NCBI GenBank assembly: GCA_020722945.1
Contig: DYJV01000040.1
Location: 1-21,195 of the forward strand
Direction of reading: 5' to 3'
Origin: Candidatus Methylomirabilis sp.
GTDB lineage: Bacteria; DYJV01
DNA: 21,195 bases
Shown: positions 8,444 through 16,945 of the stretch, in pieces
Position numbering within the stretch: position 1 is the stretch's first letter
How the letters are laid out: every line of letters begins with the position of its first letter
The notes under the pieces: generated by a model
What the model was told of the DNA's origin: nothing
Seen by the model: the letters and a program-made list of their open reading frames with translations, nothing else
Databases searched by the model: none
Position numbers and translations under genes: made by a program

Positions 8444-11400
8444 TATATTTTATTCCCCTCTATTGTAGTATTTTTCCTCGATTTTTGTTTCAATTTTATA
8501 AAGAGATAATAAAATAGCGGAATAAAGAATGTCCCCACAATTGTAGCGAAAAACATTCCTGAAACAACTGTTGTCCCTATGATATGTCTTGAATTAGCAC
8601 CTGGTCCTGTGCTTATTGCCAGAGGTAATGAGCCTGCTATAAAAGCAAAAGATGTCATAATAATTGGTCTAAATCTTACTTTGGCAGCATCAATGGTTGC
8701 TGACAAGAGGTCCATCCCCCTCTTTTTTAATCGCTCCTCTGCAAATTCAACTATCAATATAGCATTTTTTACAGTAAGCCCAACAAGTGTTATTATCCCA
8801 ACCTGAAAATATATGTCATTTTCAAGTCCTCGTAGATACATACCTAATGCAGCACCAAATATCCCGAAAGGGACAGTCATAAGTATTGCAATTGGTGCCA
8901 TCCAGCTTTCATAAAGTGCAACAAGTATAAGTAATACAAAAACAATAGCAAAGATGAATGCTGTATGCCCAGATTTTTGGAAGGTTTTCTCCTGATAAGA
9001 TGTCCCTGCCCAGTCTATTGTGTAATTCTCAGGTAATACTTTTTTTGCTATCTCTTCAATTCTTTTCATTGAATCACCCGAACTGTATCCTGGTTTTGCT
9101 TGACCTGTAATTTTTGCTGATATAAACATATTAAACCTTTCTATGATATCAGCATCTACAATTCTCTCGATTGATATTAGGCTACTTATAGGAACATAAG
9201 AGTTACTCTTGCTCTTGACAAAAATATTGCTATAATTGTTTAATTTGTCCCTATACTCACTTTCTGATTGAATGTTTACATGGTATGTGCGACCAAACAT
9301 ATTGAAATCATTAACATAGCTTTTACTAAAAGTCATACTTATACTTTTGTAAATATCATCTATTTCAACCCCTAAAGCTCTTGCTTTCTCTCTATCAACA
9401 ACAAGAGAGTATTGTGGGACATTGGTATTGAGAGTTGAACGGACTGACATTAACTCTTCTGATTGATTTGCTTGGGCAACTATATCTTTTACTAATTTAT
9501 CGAGCATCTTTACATCACCTGAGCCCCTGTCCTGAATATACATTTCAAATCCACCGGTCATGCTCATACCTCTTACTGGTGGTGGATTGACTGCAAATAT
9601 AAGGGCTTCTTTCTCTGCTGAGAAGAGCTTTGTAAATTTGGATGCAAGTGATAGTGAACTCAAATCTTTACTTTTTCGCTCACTCCAGTCTGTAAGATGG
9701 ACAAAAGAGATTGCCGCATCACTTTTGTATGCAAATGATGTAAGGTCAAGACCTGCAAAAGATACTTCACAGCTAACAAGATTTGTTGCAAAGAGGTTAT
9801 CTTCTAATTTGTTAACCACCTCTTTTGTTCTTTCAAGTGAAGATCCTGGCATAAGATTGGTAAGGATATACAATGCTCCTTCATCTTCGTAAGGGACCAA
9901 GCCTTTTTTTAACTTCTCTGTGATATGAAATGTAAGGTATATCATAATTGCAAATAGTAGAAGATTGATAACCGATAGCTTTATAAAAATTTTAACACCT
10001 TTTGAAAAAAGATTTGATAGATAATCGAAGAAATCTTGGAATATTTTTATGGGGAGAATAGGTTTGTGCATCTCTTTTTTAAGAAATACCACGCATAAAG
10101 CTGGTGTCAATGTGAGTGCTACTAACCCTGAAATTATTACTGATATAGCAATTGTGATTGCAAACTGCTGATACATCTTGCCACTAAAGCCCCCTATAAA
10201 TGATGCTGGGACGAAAACTGCAGATAAAACAAGAACAATAGCAACAACAGGTCCTGTGATCTCACTCATTGCTTTTATGGTTGCTTCCCGTATAGGGAGA
10301 TTCTCCTCCCGCAATATCCTTTCGACATTTTCTATTACAACAATAGCATCATCAACAACAAGACCGATTGAGAGTATCAATCCGAAAAGAGTAAGTAGAT
10401 TAATCGAAAACCCAGCAGCATAAAGTCCAGCAAATGTCCCTATTATTGAAACAGGTATTGCAAGAAGAGGAATAAGAGTAGCTCTCATACTTCCAAGAAA
10501 TATGTATATTACAAAGATAACGAGTAAGATAGATAAAGCAAGAGTAAAGATAACCTCATCAATTGCTTTATGAACAAATATTGAAGGATCGTAAGGGACT
10601 TCATACTGTATATCTTGAGGGAATTTTTTTGAAAGCTCAATGATTTTTTCATCTAATGCCTTTGAAACTGATAAAGCATTTGCACCTGTGGATAGGTATA
10701 TCCCAACAGGAATAGAAGGTTGTTTTTTACTGAATGAATCCATTGAAAAATTTTCAGAAGATAGTTCTATCCTTGCGATATCTTTTAATTTTAATTGTGA
10801 ACCATCATTATTTGCTCTGATAATTATATTTTCAAAAGCCTCTACACTCTTAAATCTCTCTTCAGCTTTGACTGAATATGTAAAAATTTGCTTGTTTTTA
10901 TTTGGTTCATCGCCAAGAATCCCAGCGGTAAATTGTTGGTTTTGGGTTTGTATGGCATTTGCAACATCAATAGGCGTTAATTTGAATTGTGCTAACTTGT
11001 CAGGGAGAGTCCATACCCTTATTGCAAATCTTTTCTCTCCAAAAATTGTAGCATCTCCAACTCCGTCAACTCTTTTGAGGTCATCTACAATATTTACAAG
11101 GACATAGTTTGAAATTTCTACAGCATTTCTTTTGTTCCCTTTTGATTTAAATGAGAATACTTTGAGCAGGTCAGGACTCCTCTCAGTAATATCAATACCA
11201 TACTTTCTTACCTCAGCAGGCAGATCTTGAATTGCGGATTGAACCCTATTGTTTACATTCATTATTGCAACGTCGGGATTTGTCCCTATCTTAAAATAAA
11301 CACTGATTTTAAGATAACCAGTTGAAGATGAGGTGCTTGTCATATATATCATATCTTCAACCCCGTTGATAGCCTCTTCAAGGGGTGCAGCTGCTGTGTC

Positions 11401-11577
11401 TGAAATAGTTTTTGCTGTTGCTCCGGGATAAACCCCATTTACAGTTATCTGAGGTGGTGTAAGAGTTGGATACTGCTGGACAGGAAGGGAATTAAGGGCA
11501 AGTAACCCCATGAGTATGATTCCTATAGAAATAACTATTGAAAATCTTGGTCTATCTATAAAAAATTTTGAGAACAT
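8443..11577 (-). CDS. RND multidrug efflux transporter, inner-membrane pump (HAE1/AcrB-like)
   Basis: This is a proton-driven inner-membrane exporter of the hydrophobe/amphiphile efflux family. Its 1044 residues match AcrB/MexB. It starts with MFSKFFIDRPRFSIVISIGI (TM1) and contains two repeats, each of one helix, a large periplasmic porter/docking loop, and five or six helices. The proton-relay residues are present: Asp409-Asp410 in GLVVDDAIVVIENVER (TM4) and Lys937 in LTVKNAILIVEF (TM10). Further family blocks are VPYEDEGALYILTNLMPGSS and PPPVRGMSMTGGFEMYIQD. It begins 14 bases after the fusion-protein stop with a Shine-Dalgarno AAGGAA, and its stop overlaps the outer-membrane gene start by one base. 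Solvent, bile, dye or antibiotic export are all possible. Confidence 0.96.
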   Translation of the reverse strand: MFSKFFIDRPRFSIVISIGIILMGLLALNSLPVQQYPTLTPPQITVNGVYPGATAKTISDTAAAPLEEAINGVEDMIYMTSTSSSTGYLKISVYFKIGTNPDVAIMNVNNRVQSAIQDLPAEVRKYGIDITERSPDLLKVFSFKSKGNKRNAVEISNYVLVNIVDDLKRVDGVGDATIFGEKRFAIRVWTLPDKLAQFKLTPIDVANAIQTQNQQFTAGILGDEPNKNKQIFTYSVKAEERFKSVEAFENIIIRANNDGSQLKLKDIARIELSSENFSMDSFSKKQPSIPVGIYLSTGANALSVSKALDEKIIELSKKFPQDIQYEVPYDPSIFVHKAIDEVIFTLALSILLVIFVIYIFLGSMRATLIPLLAIPVSIIGTFAGLYAAGFSINLLTLFGLILSIGLVVDDAIVVIENVERILREENLPIREATIKAMSEITGPVVAIVLVLSAVFVPASFIGGFSGKMYQQFAITIAISVIISGLVALTLTPALCVVFLKKEMHKPILPIKIFQDFFDYLSNLFSKGVKIFIKLSVINLLLFAIMIYLTFHITEKLKKGLVPYEDEGALYILTNLMPGSSLERTKEVVNKLEDNLFATNLVSCEVSFAGLDLTSFAYKSDAAISFVHLTDWSERKSKDLSSLSLASKFTKLFSAEKEALIFAVNPPPVRGMSMTGGFEMYIQDRGSGDVKMLDKLVKDIVAQANQSEELMSVRSTLNTNVPQYSLVVDREKARALGVEIDDIYKSISMTFSKSYVNDFNMFGRTYHVNIQSESEYRDKLNNYSNIFVKSKSNSYVPISSLISIERIVDADIIERFNMFISAKITGQAKPGYSSGDSMKRIEEIAKKVLPENYTIDWAGTSYQEKTFQKSGHTAFIFAIVFVLLILVALYESWMAPIAILMTVPFGIFGAALGMYLRGLENDIYFQVGIITLVGLTVKNAILIVEFAEERLKKRGMDLLSATIDAAKVRFRPIIMTSFAFIAGSLPLAISTGPGANSRHIIGTTVVSGMFFATIVGTFFIPLFYYLFIKLKQKSRKNTTIEGNKI

Positions 11578-11591
11578 TTAGTATTCCTTTT

Positions 11592-12719
11592 TTATTTTGA
11601 ATTAACAGTTTTATCTATCTTAACATTAGCTCCCGGTCTTAATCTAAAAAAATTATTCACAACAACTGTATCCCCTGTATTTAAACCACTTTCAACAATG
11701 ATATATTCCCCTCTTGATTCACCTGTTTTTATAGGGGCAGGGGTAACTTTGCCATCTTTTACTACAAAAACTATCTTCCCTAATTCATTTTGGATAACAG
11801 CTTTTTGTGGAATTTCTATCTTGTTTTCAAGAAGTATCCCTTTTATTGAAACTCTGAGAAAATCACCTGGAAGTATTTCACTCTCTCTGTTTGGGAAAAC
11901 AGCCCTTACCTTTACAGAGGATGTCCCTTCATCTATATTATAATCTTTAAAATCTATCTCTCCCCTGTTTTTAAATACTTTACCATCAGTAAGAAGTTCT
12001 ACGGAGAGCTTTCCCTTTTTTTGTATCTGGTAATTTTTAAATTCAGAATCGGGTAGTGAAAATTCAACATATAAAGGGTCTATCTGAACAATATCAATTA
12101 GTGGTGTGCCAGCTCTGACCAAATTCCCGACATCTACAAAATTTAATCTTGTATAACCAGTTATTGGGGATTTGATATCAGTATATTTGAGCTGAATCTC
12201 TGCTTTTTTGAGTGCAGCTTGAGCAGAAGATAGAGTCGCTTTAGCCTTTTGAAATTGATAAAGAGCGCTATCTCTTTTCTCTTTGCTTGTTGCATTGTCG
12301 TTGTATAGGGCTTCAACCCTCTCCCAATTTCTTTGGCTATCGTTAAAATTGGCAAGTGCAATATCTACATTTGCTCTCTCCATTTGGACCGTAGCTTCAT
12401 AAATATCAGGTTCAATCTTGTATAGCAAATCACCCTCCTTTACAAGATCACCCTCTTGAAACATTTTTTTCTCTAAAATACCTTCGACTCTTGCAAAAAT
12501 TGTAACTTTATTAAAATTCTTGGCTCTTGCAGGGTATTTTAGGTCTACTTCAATATTATGAGGAGCCTCAACTTTGAATACATCAATAGGAACAGCCGTA
12601 GCAGGAGTGTTTGGAGAAGCTTTTGGTGGTTGTTTCTCTTTGGTCTCACCAAAAAAAAAGTTTGCAAATATTAAAATTATAATTGAGACTTTAACAAGAT
12701 TTTTGAAAAAATTATTCAT
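11592..12719 (-). CDS. RND efflux periplasmic adaptor (membrane fusion protein)
   Basis: This 375-residue adaptor bridges the inner-membrane pump and outer-membrane duct. An N-terminal hydrophobic segment (about 9-24) without a lipobox cysteine suggests a cleaved signal or single anchor rather than the lipoprotein form seen in AcrA. Two lipoyl half-motifs (about 72-105 with FARVEGILEKKMFQEGDLV, and 180-212 with IKSPITGYTRLNFVDVGNLV) flank a helical hairpin (107-175). The hairpin carries a clean RLS duct-contact motif: Arg134, Leu138, Ser145. Beta-barrel and membrane-proximal domains follow (LPDSEFKNYQ; VEGGLNTGD-like ending VESGLNTGDTVVVNN). The ATG has AGGGAG upstream. First of the three efflux genes, 62 bases after the preceding FAH-family gene; no TetR- or MarR-type regulator is adjacent. 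Confidence 0.95.
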   Translation of the reverse strand: MNNFFKNLVKVSIIILIFANFFFGETKEKQPPKASPNTPATAVPIDVFKVEAPHNIEVDLKYPARAKNFNKVTIFARVEGILEKKMFQEGDLVKEGDLLYKIEPDIYEATVQMERANVDIALANFNDSQRNWERVEALYNDNATSKEKRDSALYQFQKAKATLSSAQAALKKAEIQLKYTDIKSPITGYTRLNFVDVGNLVRAGTPLIDIVQIDPLYVEFSLPDSEFKNYQIQKKGKLSVELLTDGKVFKNRGEIDFKDYNIDEGTSSVKVRAVFPNRESEILPGDFLRVSIKGILLENKIEIPQKAVIQNELGKIVFVVKDGKVTPAPIKTGESRGEYIIVESGLNTGDTVVVNNFFRLRPGANVKIDKTVNSK

Positions 12720-12781
12720 ACTATACTCCCTGCAAAATTAAAATTATGTGCCTGAAAAAATAGTTTAATTATATTTTAAAA

Positions 12782-13531
12782 TTATCTAACGTAGTTTTTA
12801 AGTGTCCCTATTCCATCTATTGAAACTTCTATCTGGTCTCCAGCTTTTATCTGGCCAACCCCAGAAGGTGTACCAGTAGCAATAATATCACCTGGGAATA
12901 GTGTCATCATTCTTGAAATATAAGAGACAAGAAATTTAGGCTTGAATTTCATATTTGAGGTATTAGAGTTTTGAACTATTAATCCATTTAATTTTGTTTG
13001 TATAACGGCATTATCAACATCAATATTATTTTCGACCCATGGACCGAGTGGTGCAAATGTGTCAAAACTTTTACTTCTTGTATATTGACCATCTTTAATT
13101 TGCAAATCCCTTGCTGTAACATCATTGAAACATGTGTATCCTAAAATATAGTTGTCTACATCATTTTCAGAAATATTTTTACACTGCTGACCTATAATTA
13201 TGGCGAGCTCACCCTCATAATCAACTTTTTCTGATACTTCAGGAATGATAATATAGTCGTTGCAACCTATTACTGAAGAGCTTGGTTTCATAAAGAGGAG
13301 TGGTTCGTCAGGGATAGGTTTTTTCATCTCTTCTGCATGTTCAATGTAATTTAGGCCTACTGCAACTATTTTTGTGGGAGTTGCTGGAGGGAGTAAAGTT
13401 ATCTCGCTAAAAGGAACTTCCCTCTCAAATGTTCCATTTTGACTGATAATGTTAACTACATTTTTATCTTCATTAAAAATACCATACATTTTATGGTCAT
13501 TGCTTTGGTGAAAGAAATGAACGATTTTCAA
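12782..13531 (-). CDS. Fumarylacetoacetate hydrolase (FAH) family protein
   Basis: The 249-residue protein has the FAH/FAHD1 catalytic fold. Metal ligands are seen as Glu106 and Glu108 in VDYEGELAIIIG, and Asp137 in CFNDVTARDLQ. Also present are Lys154 in TRSKSFDTFAPLGPW and the C-terminal block FPGDIIATGTPSGVG. Members hydrolyse, isomerise or decarboxylate 2-oxo-acid enols (acylpyruvates, oxaloacetate, 2-hydroxyhepta-2,4-dienedioate), so the substrate cannot be set from sequence alone; oxaloacetate tautomerase or acylpyruvase is a plausible housekeeping role. The start is TTG at 13531 with a good AAGGAG (13542-13537); no nearer ATG fits. It lies 62 bases upstream of the efflux operon on the same strand and may share its transcript. 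A 425-base gap precedes it. Confidence 0.9.
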   Translation of the reverse strand: MKIVHFFHQSNDHKMYGIFNEDKNVVNIISQNGTFEREVPFSEITLLPPATPTKIVAVGLNYIEHAEEMKKPIPDEPLLFMKPSSSVIGCNDYIIIPEVSEKVDYEGELAIIIGQQCKNISENDVDNYILGYTCFNDVTARDLQIKDGQYTRSKSFDTFAPLGPWVENNIDVDNAVIQTKLNGLIVQNSNTSNMKFKPKFLVSYISRMMTLFPGDIIATGTPSGVGQIKAGDQIEVSIDGIGTLKNYVR

Positions 13532-13609
13532 GATTACTCCTTTTTTATATGTTTATTTGTGCAAAACAAATATTGAAATACACATTGATATTATCTTCAA
13601 TCTTTAAAC

Positions 13610-13646
13610 TTTTTTCGCCACTATTGAAGAGATAGTGGTCAAAAAA
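13610..13646. repeat. Long imperfect hairpin upstream of the FAH-family gene
   Basis: TTTTTT (13610-13615), one mismatch, one G-T wobble, then CCACTAT (13618-13624) pairs across a seven-base loop with ATAGTGG (13632-13638) and AAAAAA (13641-13646). The segment ATTGAAGA (13623-13630), which covers most of the loop, is also complementary to TCTTCAAT at 13594-13601, so two exclusive folds are possible. On the minus strand this would lie about 80 bases before the FAH-gene start. It may be a leader-RNA structure or a protein-binding palindrome. Confidence 0.5.
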
Positions 13647-13712
13647 ACATTTTATACCTATTTGTAGGACAGGTAGGAATTAATTAAAGTTGAACTAATT
13701 ATGAATTTTATA

Positions 13713-13727
13713 TACCCTAATAGGGTA
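13713..13727. repeat. Perfect palindrome TACCCTAATAGGGTA
   Basis: Seven-base arms flank a single central A. It looks like an operator half-site pair rather than a terminator, as no T-run follows on either strand. No regulator gene is nearby to assign to it. Confidence 0.4.
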
Positions 13728-13956
13728 ACATACCATAAAAATGTTAGTGAAACCAATATTTAAAGCAAAAAACAATAATAGAGTAAAAACTATCTTGATT
13801 GCTCATAAACAGAGATAGGTAATATACAAAGCAAGATATTTTCTTAAAATTTAGATACTGTAATTTCTTTTCATATTTCTGCTAACATATTTTTTCAATT
13901 TATGGGGTCAACTATTCTGATATATTGGGTGACCTAAACTATCAGTCCTCATTTTT

Positions 13957-14763
13957 TTATATTTGTGTAAAACCTAATACATGCTGCATTGTGTAGAGAG
14001 ATGGATTTTTCCCTTTTATCCATTTAGCAGCTTTAATAGCACCAACAGCAAAATTTTCTCTGTTGTGTGCTCTATGTATCAGCTCTATTCTCTCTCCAAT
14101 TCCTGCAAACATAACTGTATGTTCTCCAACTATATCTCCGCCTCGTAATGTCTGCATACCTATCTCTTTTTCTGTTCGTTCGCCAGTCATCCCTAATCTT
14201 TGGAATACTGCGTCTTCAGGATAGTTTCTACCTAAAGATTCTGCAACAATCTGACCAAGTTTGACTGCTGTTCCGCTTGGTGCATCTTTTTTGAGTCTAT
14301 GATGGGCTTCGACTATTTCGATATCGTAATTGTCACCAAGTATTTTTGCTGTAAGCTCTGTCAATTTAAAAAGTGTATTTACACCAACACTCATATTAGG
14401 AGACTGAACTATAGGGATTATCTTGGAAGCTTCTTTTATATTTTTGTGGTCATCCTCTTGTAAACCTGTTGTCCCTATTACAATAGCGATGCCATTCTCT
14501 TTTGCAAATTCAAGATGCTTCATAGATGCTTTAGGCATAGTAAAATCAATAATTACATCTGCTTTTATCCCTTTTAATTTATTTATGTCAGAGGTAGCTT
14601 GGATGCCTACATCTTTAATCCTTGCAGCAACTCCTATATCTATCCCTTCATAATCTTTAACTTCTGTCCCACCGACAATCTCCATCTCTGGCTCGTTTTG
14701 AATAAGGCGAACAATCGTGCTTCCCATTCTTCCTGCAACACCTGTAACTATTACTCTTACCAT
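13957..14763 (-). CDS. dapB: 4-hydroxy-tetrahydrodipicolinate reductase DapB
   Basis: DapB reduces the DapA product to tetrahydrodipicolinate with NAD(P)H, the second committed step of the diaminopimelate/lysine pathway. The 268 residues match the family. The N-terminal Rossmann motif GVAGRMGS is at 8-15, and DFTMP (73-77) and IGTTG (96-100) line the cofactor site. The catalytic EAHHRLKKDAPSGTA block gives His154/His155 and Lys158 at the places of E. coli His159/His160 and Lys163. The C-terminal GEHTVMFAGIGERIEL and HRAHNRENFAVGAI segments are typical. The ATG has GGAGG just upstream, and the gene starts 32 bases after dapA stops. It is the last dap gene on this strand before a 425-base gap. 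Confidence 0.97.
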   Translation of the reverse strand: MVRVIVTGVAGRMGSTIVRLIQNEPEMEIVGGTEVKDYEGIDIGVAARIKDVGIQATSDINKLKGIKADVIIDFTMPKASMKHLEFAKENGIAIVIGTTGLQEDDHKNIKEASKIIPIVQSPNMSVGVNTLFKLTELTAKILGDNYDIEIVEAHHRLKKDAPSGTAVKLGQIVAESLGRNYPEDAVFQRLGMTGERTEKEIGMQTLRGGDIVGEHTVMFAGIGERIELIHRAHNRENFAVGAIKAAKWIKGKNPSLYTMQHVLGFTQI

Positions 14764-14795
14764 TTATTTCCTCCACAAATTGATAATTTTTAGGT

Positions 14796-15674
14796 TTATT
14801 TTATAAGATTGTATTTTTTTAATACTGACCTCAACTTCTCAACAGGCTCTCCACTCATACTTATCAGAGGTAATCGTATCTCATCTTCTACAAGATTCAT
14901 AAGAGCAGCAGCCTTTTTGACAGGGATAGGGTTGGTCTGGATAAACATAAACTCTGAAAGTTCATTTACATAAAAGTGAAGCTCTTTTGCTTTTTCAAAA
15001 TCACCTTTGACGAAGTAATCGTAAAGGTCAGCAACAATTTTAGGTGCAATATTTGAAAGAACAGATATAACACCATCTCCCCCAACACATAAAAAAGGGA
15101 AGTATATAAAGTCATCACCTGAAAGGTAGCAGAAATCTTTACTACTTGAGAGGGTTAGTGATTGAGTCAGAGTATTGATATTGCCTGTTGCATCTTTTAT
15201 TCCAACTATATTATCTATTTTTGAAAGTTTATTGACAGTTTCGGGGAGCATATTAACAGCAGTTCTTCCCGGAACATTATACATTATAATTGGAAAATTA
15301 ACATTTTCAGCTAATTTTTTGTAATGGTAGTAAAGCCCCTCTTGAGTAGGTTTGTTGTAATAGGGCGTAATTACAAGTGCACCATCAGCCCCAAGGTCTT
15401 TTGCAGATTGAGTAAGTTCGAGTGCTTCAACTGTATTATTGGAGCCTGAACCAGCAATTACAGGGACTCTTTTTTTTGTCTCCTCTACAACGATCCTTAT
15501 CACATCTTTATGCTCTTGATAAGTAAGAGTTGCAGACTCTCCAGTTGTTCCACAAGGGACAATACCATCTGTCCCATTTTCGATTTGAAAATTAACTAAT
15601 TTTCTTAATGCTTCTTCATCAAGTTTGCCGTTCTTAAAAGGTGTAATTATTGCAACCATTGACCCTTTAAACAT
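14796..15674 (-). CDS. dapA: 4-hydroxy-tetrahydrodipicolinate synthase DapA
   Basis: DapA condenses pyruvate with aspartate semialdehyde, opening the diaminopimelate/lysine branch. The 292-residue TIM-barrel protein shows CGTTGES with Thr43-Thr44, Tyr132 and Arg137 in MYNVPGRT, and the Schiff-base Lys160 in GIKDATG, matching E. coli Thr44/45, Tyr133, Arg138 and Lys161. The ATG at 15674 has AAGGGGG upstream. It starts only 14 bases after the phosphatase gene stops and is followed closely by dapB, so the genes very likely share one transcript. Lysine feedback sites cannot be judged reliably from the sequence alone. Confidence 0.98.
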   Translation of the reverse strand: MFKGSMVAIITPFKNGKLDEEALRKLVNFQIENGTDGIVPCGTTGESATLTYQEHKDVIRIVVEETKKRVPVIAGSGSNNTVEALELTQSAKDLGADGALVITPYYNKPTQEGLYYHYKKLAENVNFPIIMYNVPGRTAVNMLPETVNKLSKIDNIVGIKDATGNINTLTQSLTLSSSKDFCYLSGDDFIYFPFLCVGGDGVISVLSNIAPKIVADLYDYFVKGDFEKAKELHFYVNELSEFMFIQTNPIPVKKAAALMNLVEDEIRLPLISMSGEPVEKLRSVLKKYNLIK

Positions 15675-15688
15675 TTTATCCCCCTTTT

Positions 15689-16945
15689 TTAAAATCTTAA
15701 TGCAATTAGTGTGAGATCATCAGAGTGTCTCCCCTCTATTTTTTGAAGAAGAGTCTCTTTGATCTTTGATACTATAATTTTAATACTTTTATTGCTGTTT
15801 TTTAAATATATATCCTTTATAATCTTTATTGAATCAATTTCTCTAAGATATTGAAAGTCAGTCACTCCGTCGGAGAATACGAATATCACATCTCCCTTTT
15901 GGATATCTTTACTGTAAGTATTATATTTAGTATTTGGGAATACTCCGAGAATGGTATTATTTTTATTCATGATTGTAAATTTTGATTTGAAACTATTGTA
16001 AAAGATGGGAAATTCGTTCCCTGCATTGCCAAAGAGAAGAGTGTGCTTTTTCTTGTTGTAAATACCATAGAAACAGGTCAAGAAAAGATTTTCCTTCTCA
16101 AGGTCATTAAAGAGCATCTGATTTAATTTTTCAAAAATCTTTTTTGGGGATTTGGTTGTTTTTATAAGTGCTCGCCAATAACTTCTGAAAGAGGTCATTA
16201 TTAGAGAAGCAGGAATCCCTTTGCCTGATACATCTGCAAGAATAAATGCAACTTCATCTTCACTTATTTCTGATATATCAAAGTAATCCCCTCCAACCTG
16301 AAATGTGGGAATAGTAAATCCGTAACTGTCAACTATTTTGTCAGGGTATTTCTCAGGGACTAATGAATTTTGAACTCTTTGGGCTATTTTTAGCTGCTCC
16401 CTGATCAATGTATCTTGTAGTATCTGCTGGCTTAATTTGGTGTTTTCGATTGTTATTGCAATCTGGTTGCTTAGTATAAGGATAGTTTTACTTTGTATAT
16501 CCGTAAAAGGTTTGTTGGATAAAGTTTCGGTAAGATTTATTACACCGAGAAATTTACCACCCGGAACAATAAGTGGAGCAGATATAAAGGATGTTATTTT
16601 GTAATTTTTTTTAGGTTTAAGATCGTATTTGAGCATATCTTCATGAGTCTTTACGACTATTGGTTCTTGATTCTCAATAACATATCTAATTATTTTGCTG
16701 TCTTTAACCGGATCGATATGTTGGAGCTTCTCTTTTGAGACATCTAAGCCTGTAGAAGCTACTATTTTAAAACCATTGTCAGTAGTTTTTAGAACAAGTG
16801 AACATTTTTTCACTCCAAGAGCTTGAGCTATTATTAAAACAACATCTTGAAGTTTATCTTCGAGTGATAGATCACTTTTAGTCAAAAGGAAACTTAGCTT
16901 TGATAGAAGAGTAATGCTATCCTTTAAATGCTTTGACTGAATCAA
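15689..16945 (-). CDS. GAF-domain PP2C/SpoIIE-type serine phosphatase (RsbU-like)
   Basis: The 418-residue protein has a GAF sensor domain (about 25-170, with VKKCSLVLK, FISAPLIVPGGKFLGVINL), a short coiled linker (170-200, REQLKIAQRVQNSLVP), and a SpoIIE-type PP2C phosphatase domain (about 205-418). Metal-binding acids are present: Asp220 in GGDYFD, Asp238 in ADVSGKG, Asp359 in FVFSDGVTD, Asp410 in HSDDLTLIAL. Relatives dephosphorylate STAS-domain anti-anti-sigma factors in partner-switching stress control; no STAS or anti-sigma gene is in the window. No membrane segments are seen, so it should be cytosolic. The start is TTG at 16945 with AAGGAG ten to fifteen bases upstream, inside the end of dapF (29-base overlap). 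dapA follows after 14 bases. The GAF ligand is unknown. Confidence 0.9.
   Translation of the reverse strand: MIQSKHLKDSITLLSKLSFLLTKSDLSLEDKLQDVVLIIAQALGVKKCSLVLKTTDNGFKIVASTGLDVSKEKLQHIDPVKDSKIIRYVIENQEPIVVKTHEDMLKYDLKPKKNYKITSFISAPLIVPGGKFLGVINLTETLSNKPFTDIQSKTILILSNQIAITIENTKLSQQILQDTLIREQLKIAQRVQNSLVPEKYPDKIVDSYGFTIPTFQVGGDYFDISEISEDEVAFILADVSGKGIPASLIMTSFRSYWRALIKTTKSPKKIFEKLNQMLFNDLEKENLFLTCFYGIYNKKKHTLLFGNAGNEFPIFYNSFKSKFTIMNKNNTILGVFPNTKYNTYSKDIQKGDVIFVFSDGVTDFQYLREIDSIKIIKDIYLKNSNKSIKIIVSKIKETLLQKIEGRHSDDLTLIALRF

Larger units (their letters stand above)
13532..13956. other. 425-base intergenic region with several palindromes
   Basis: No convincing gene is present on either strand. 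The gap separates dapB (ending at 13957) from the FAH-family gene (starting at 13531), both on the minus strand, so it should hold the dapB transcript end and the FAH-gene promoter. It contains a long imperfect hairpin (13610-13646), a perfect 15-base palindrome (13713-13727), and CTGATA/TATCAG arms (13917-13922, 13940-13945) just past dapB. No structure is followed by a minus-strand T-run. Confidence 0.5.

Noticed and set aside
10640-11107. 155-codon open frame antisense to the RND pump
   Set aside because: Shadow frame inside a clearly real transporter gene, without a ribosome site.
13742-13819. 25-codon basic reading frame on the plus strand
   Set aside because: No ribosome binding site at proper spacing and no sign of conservation; not supported.
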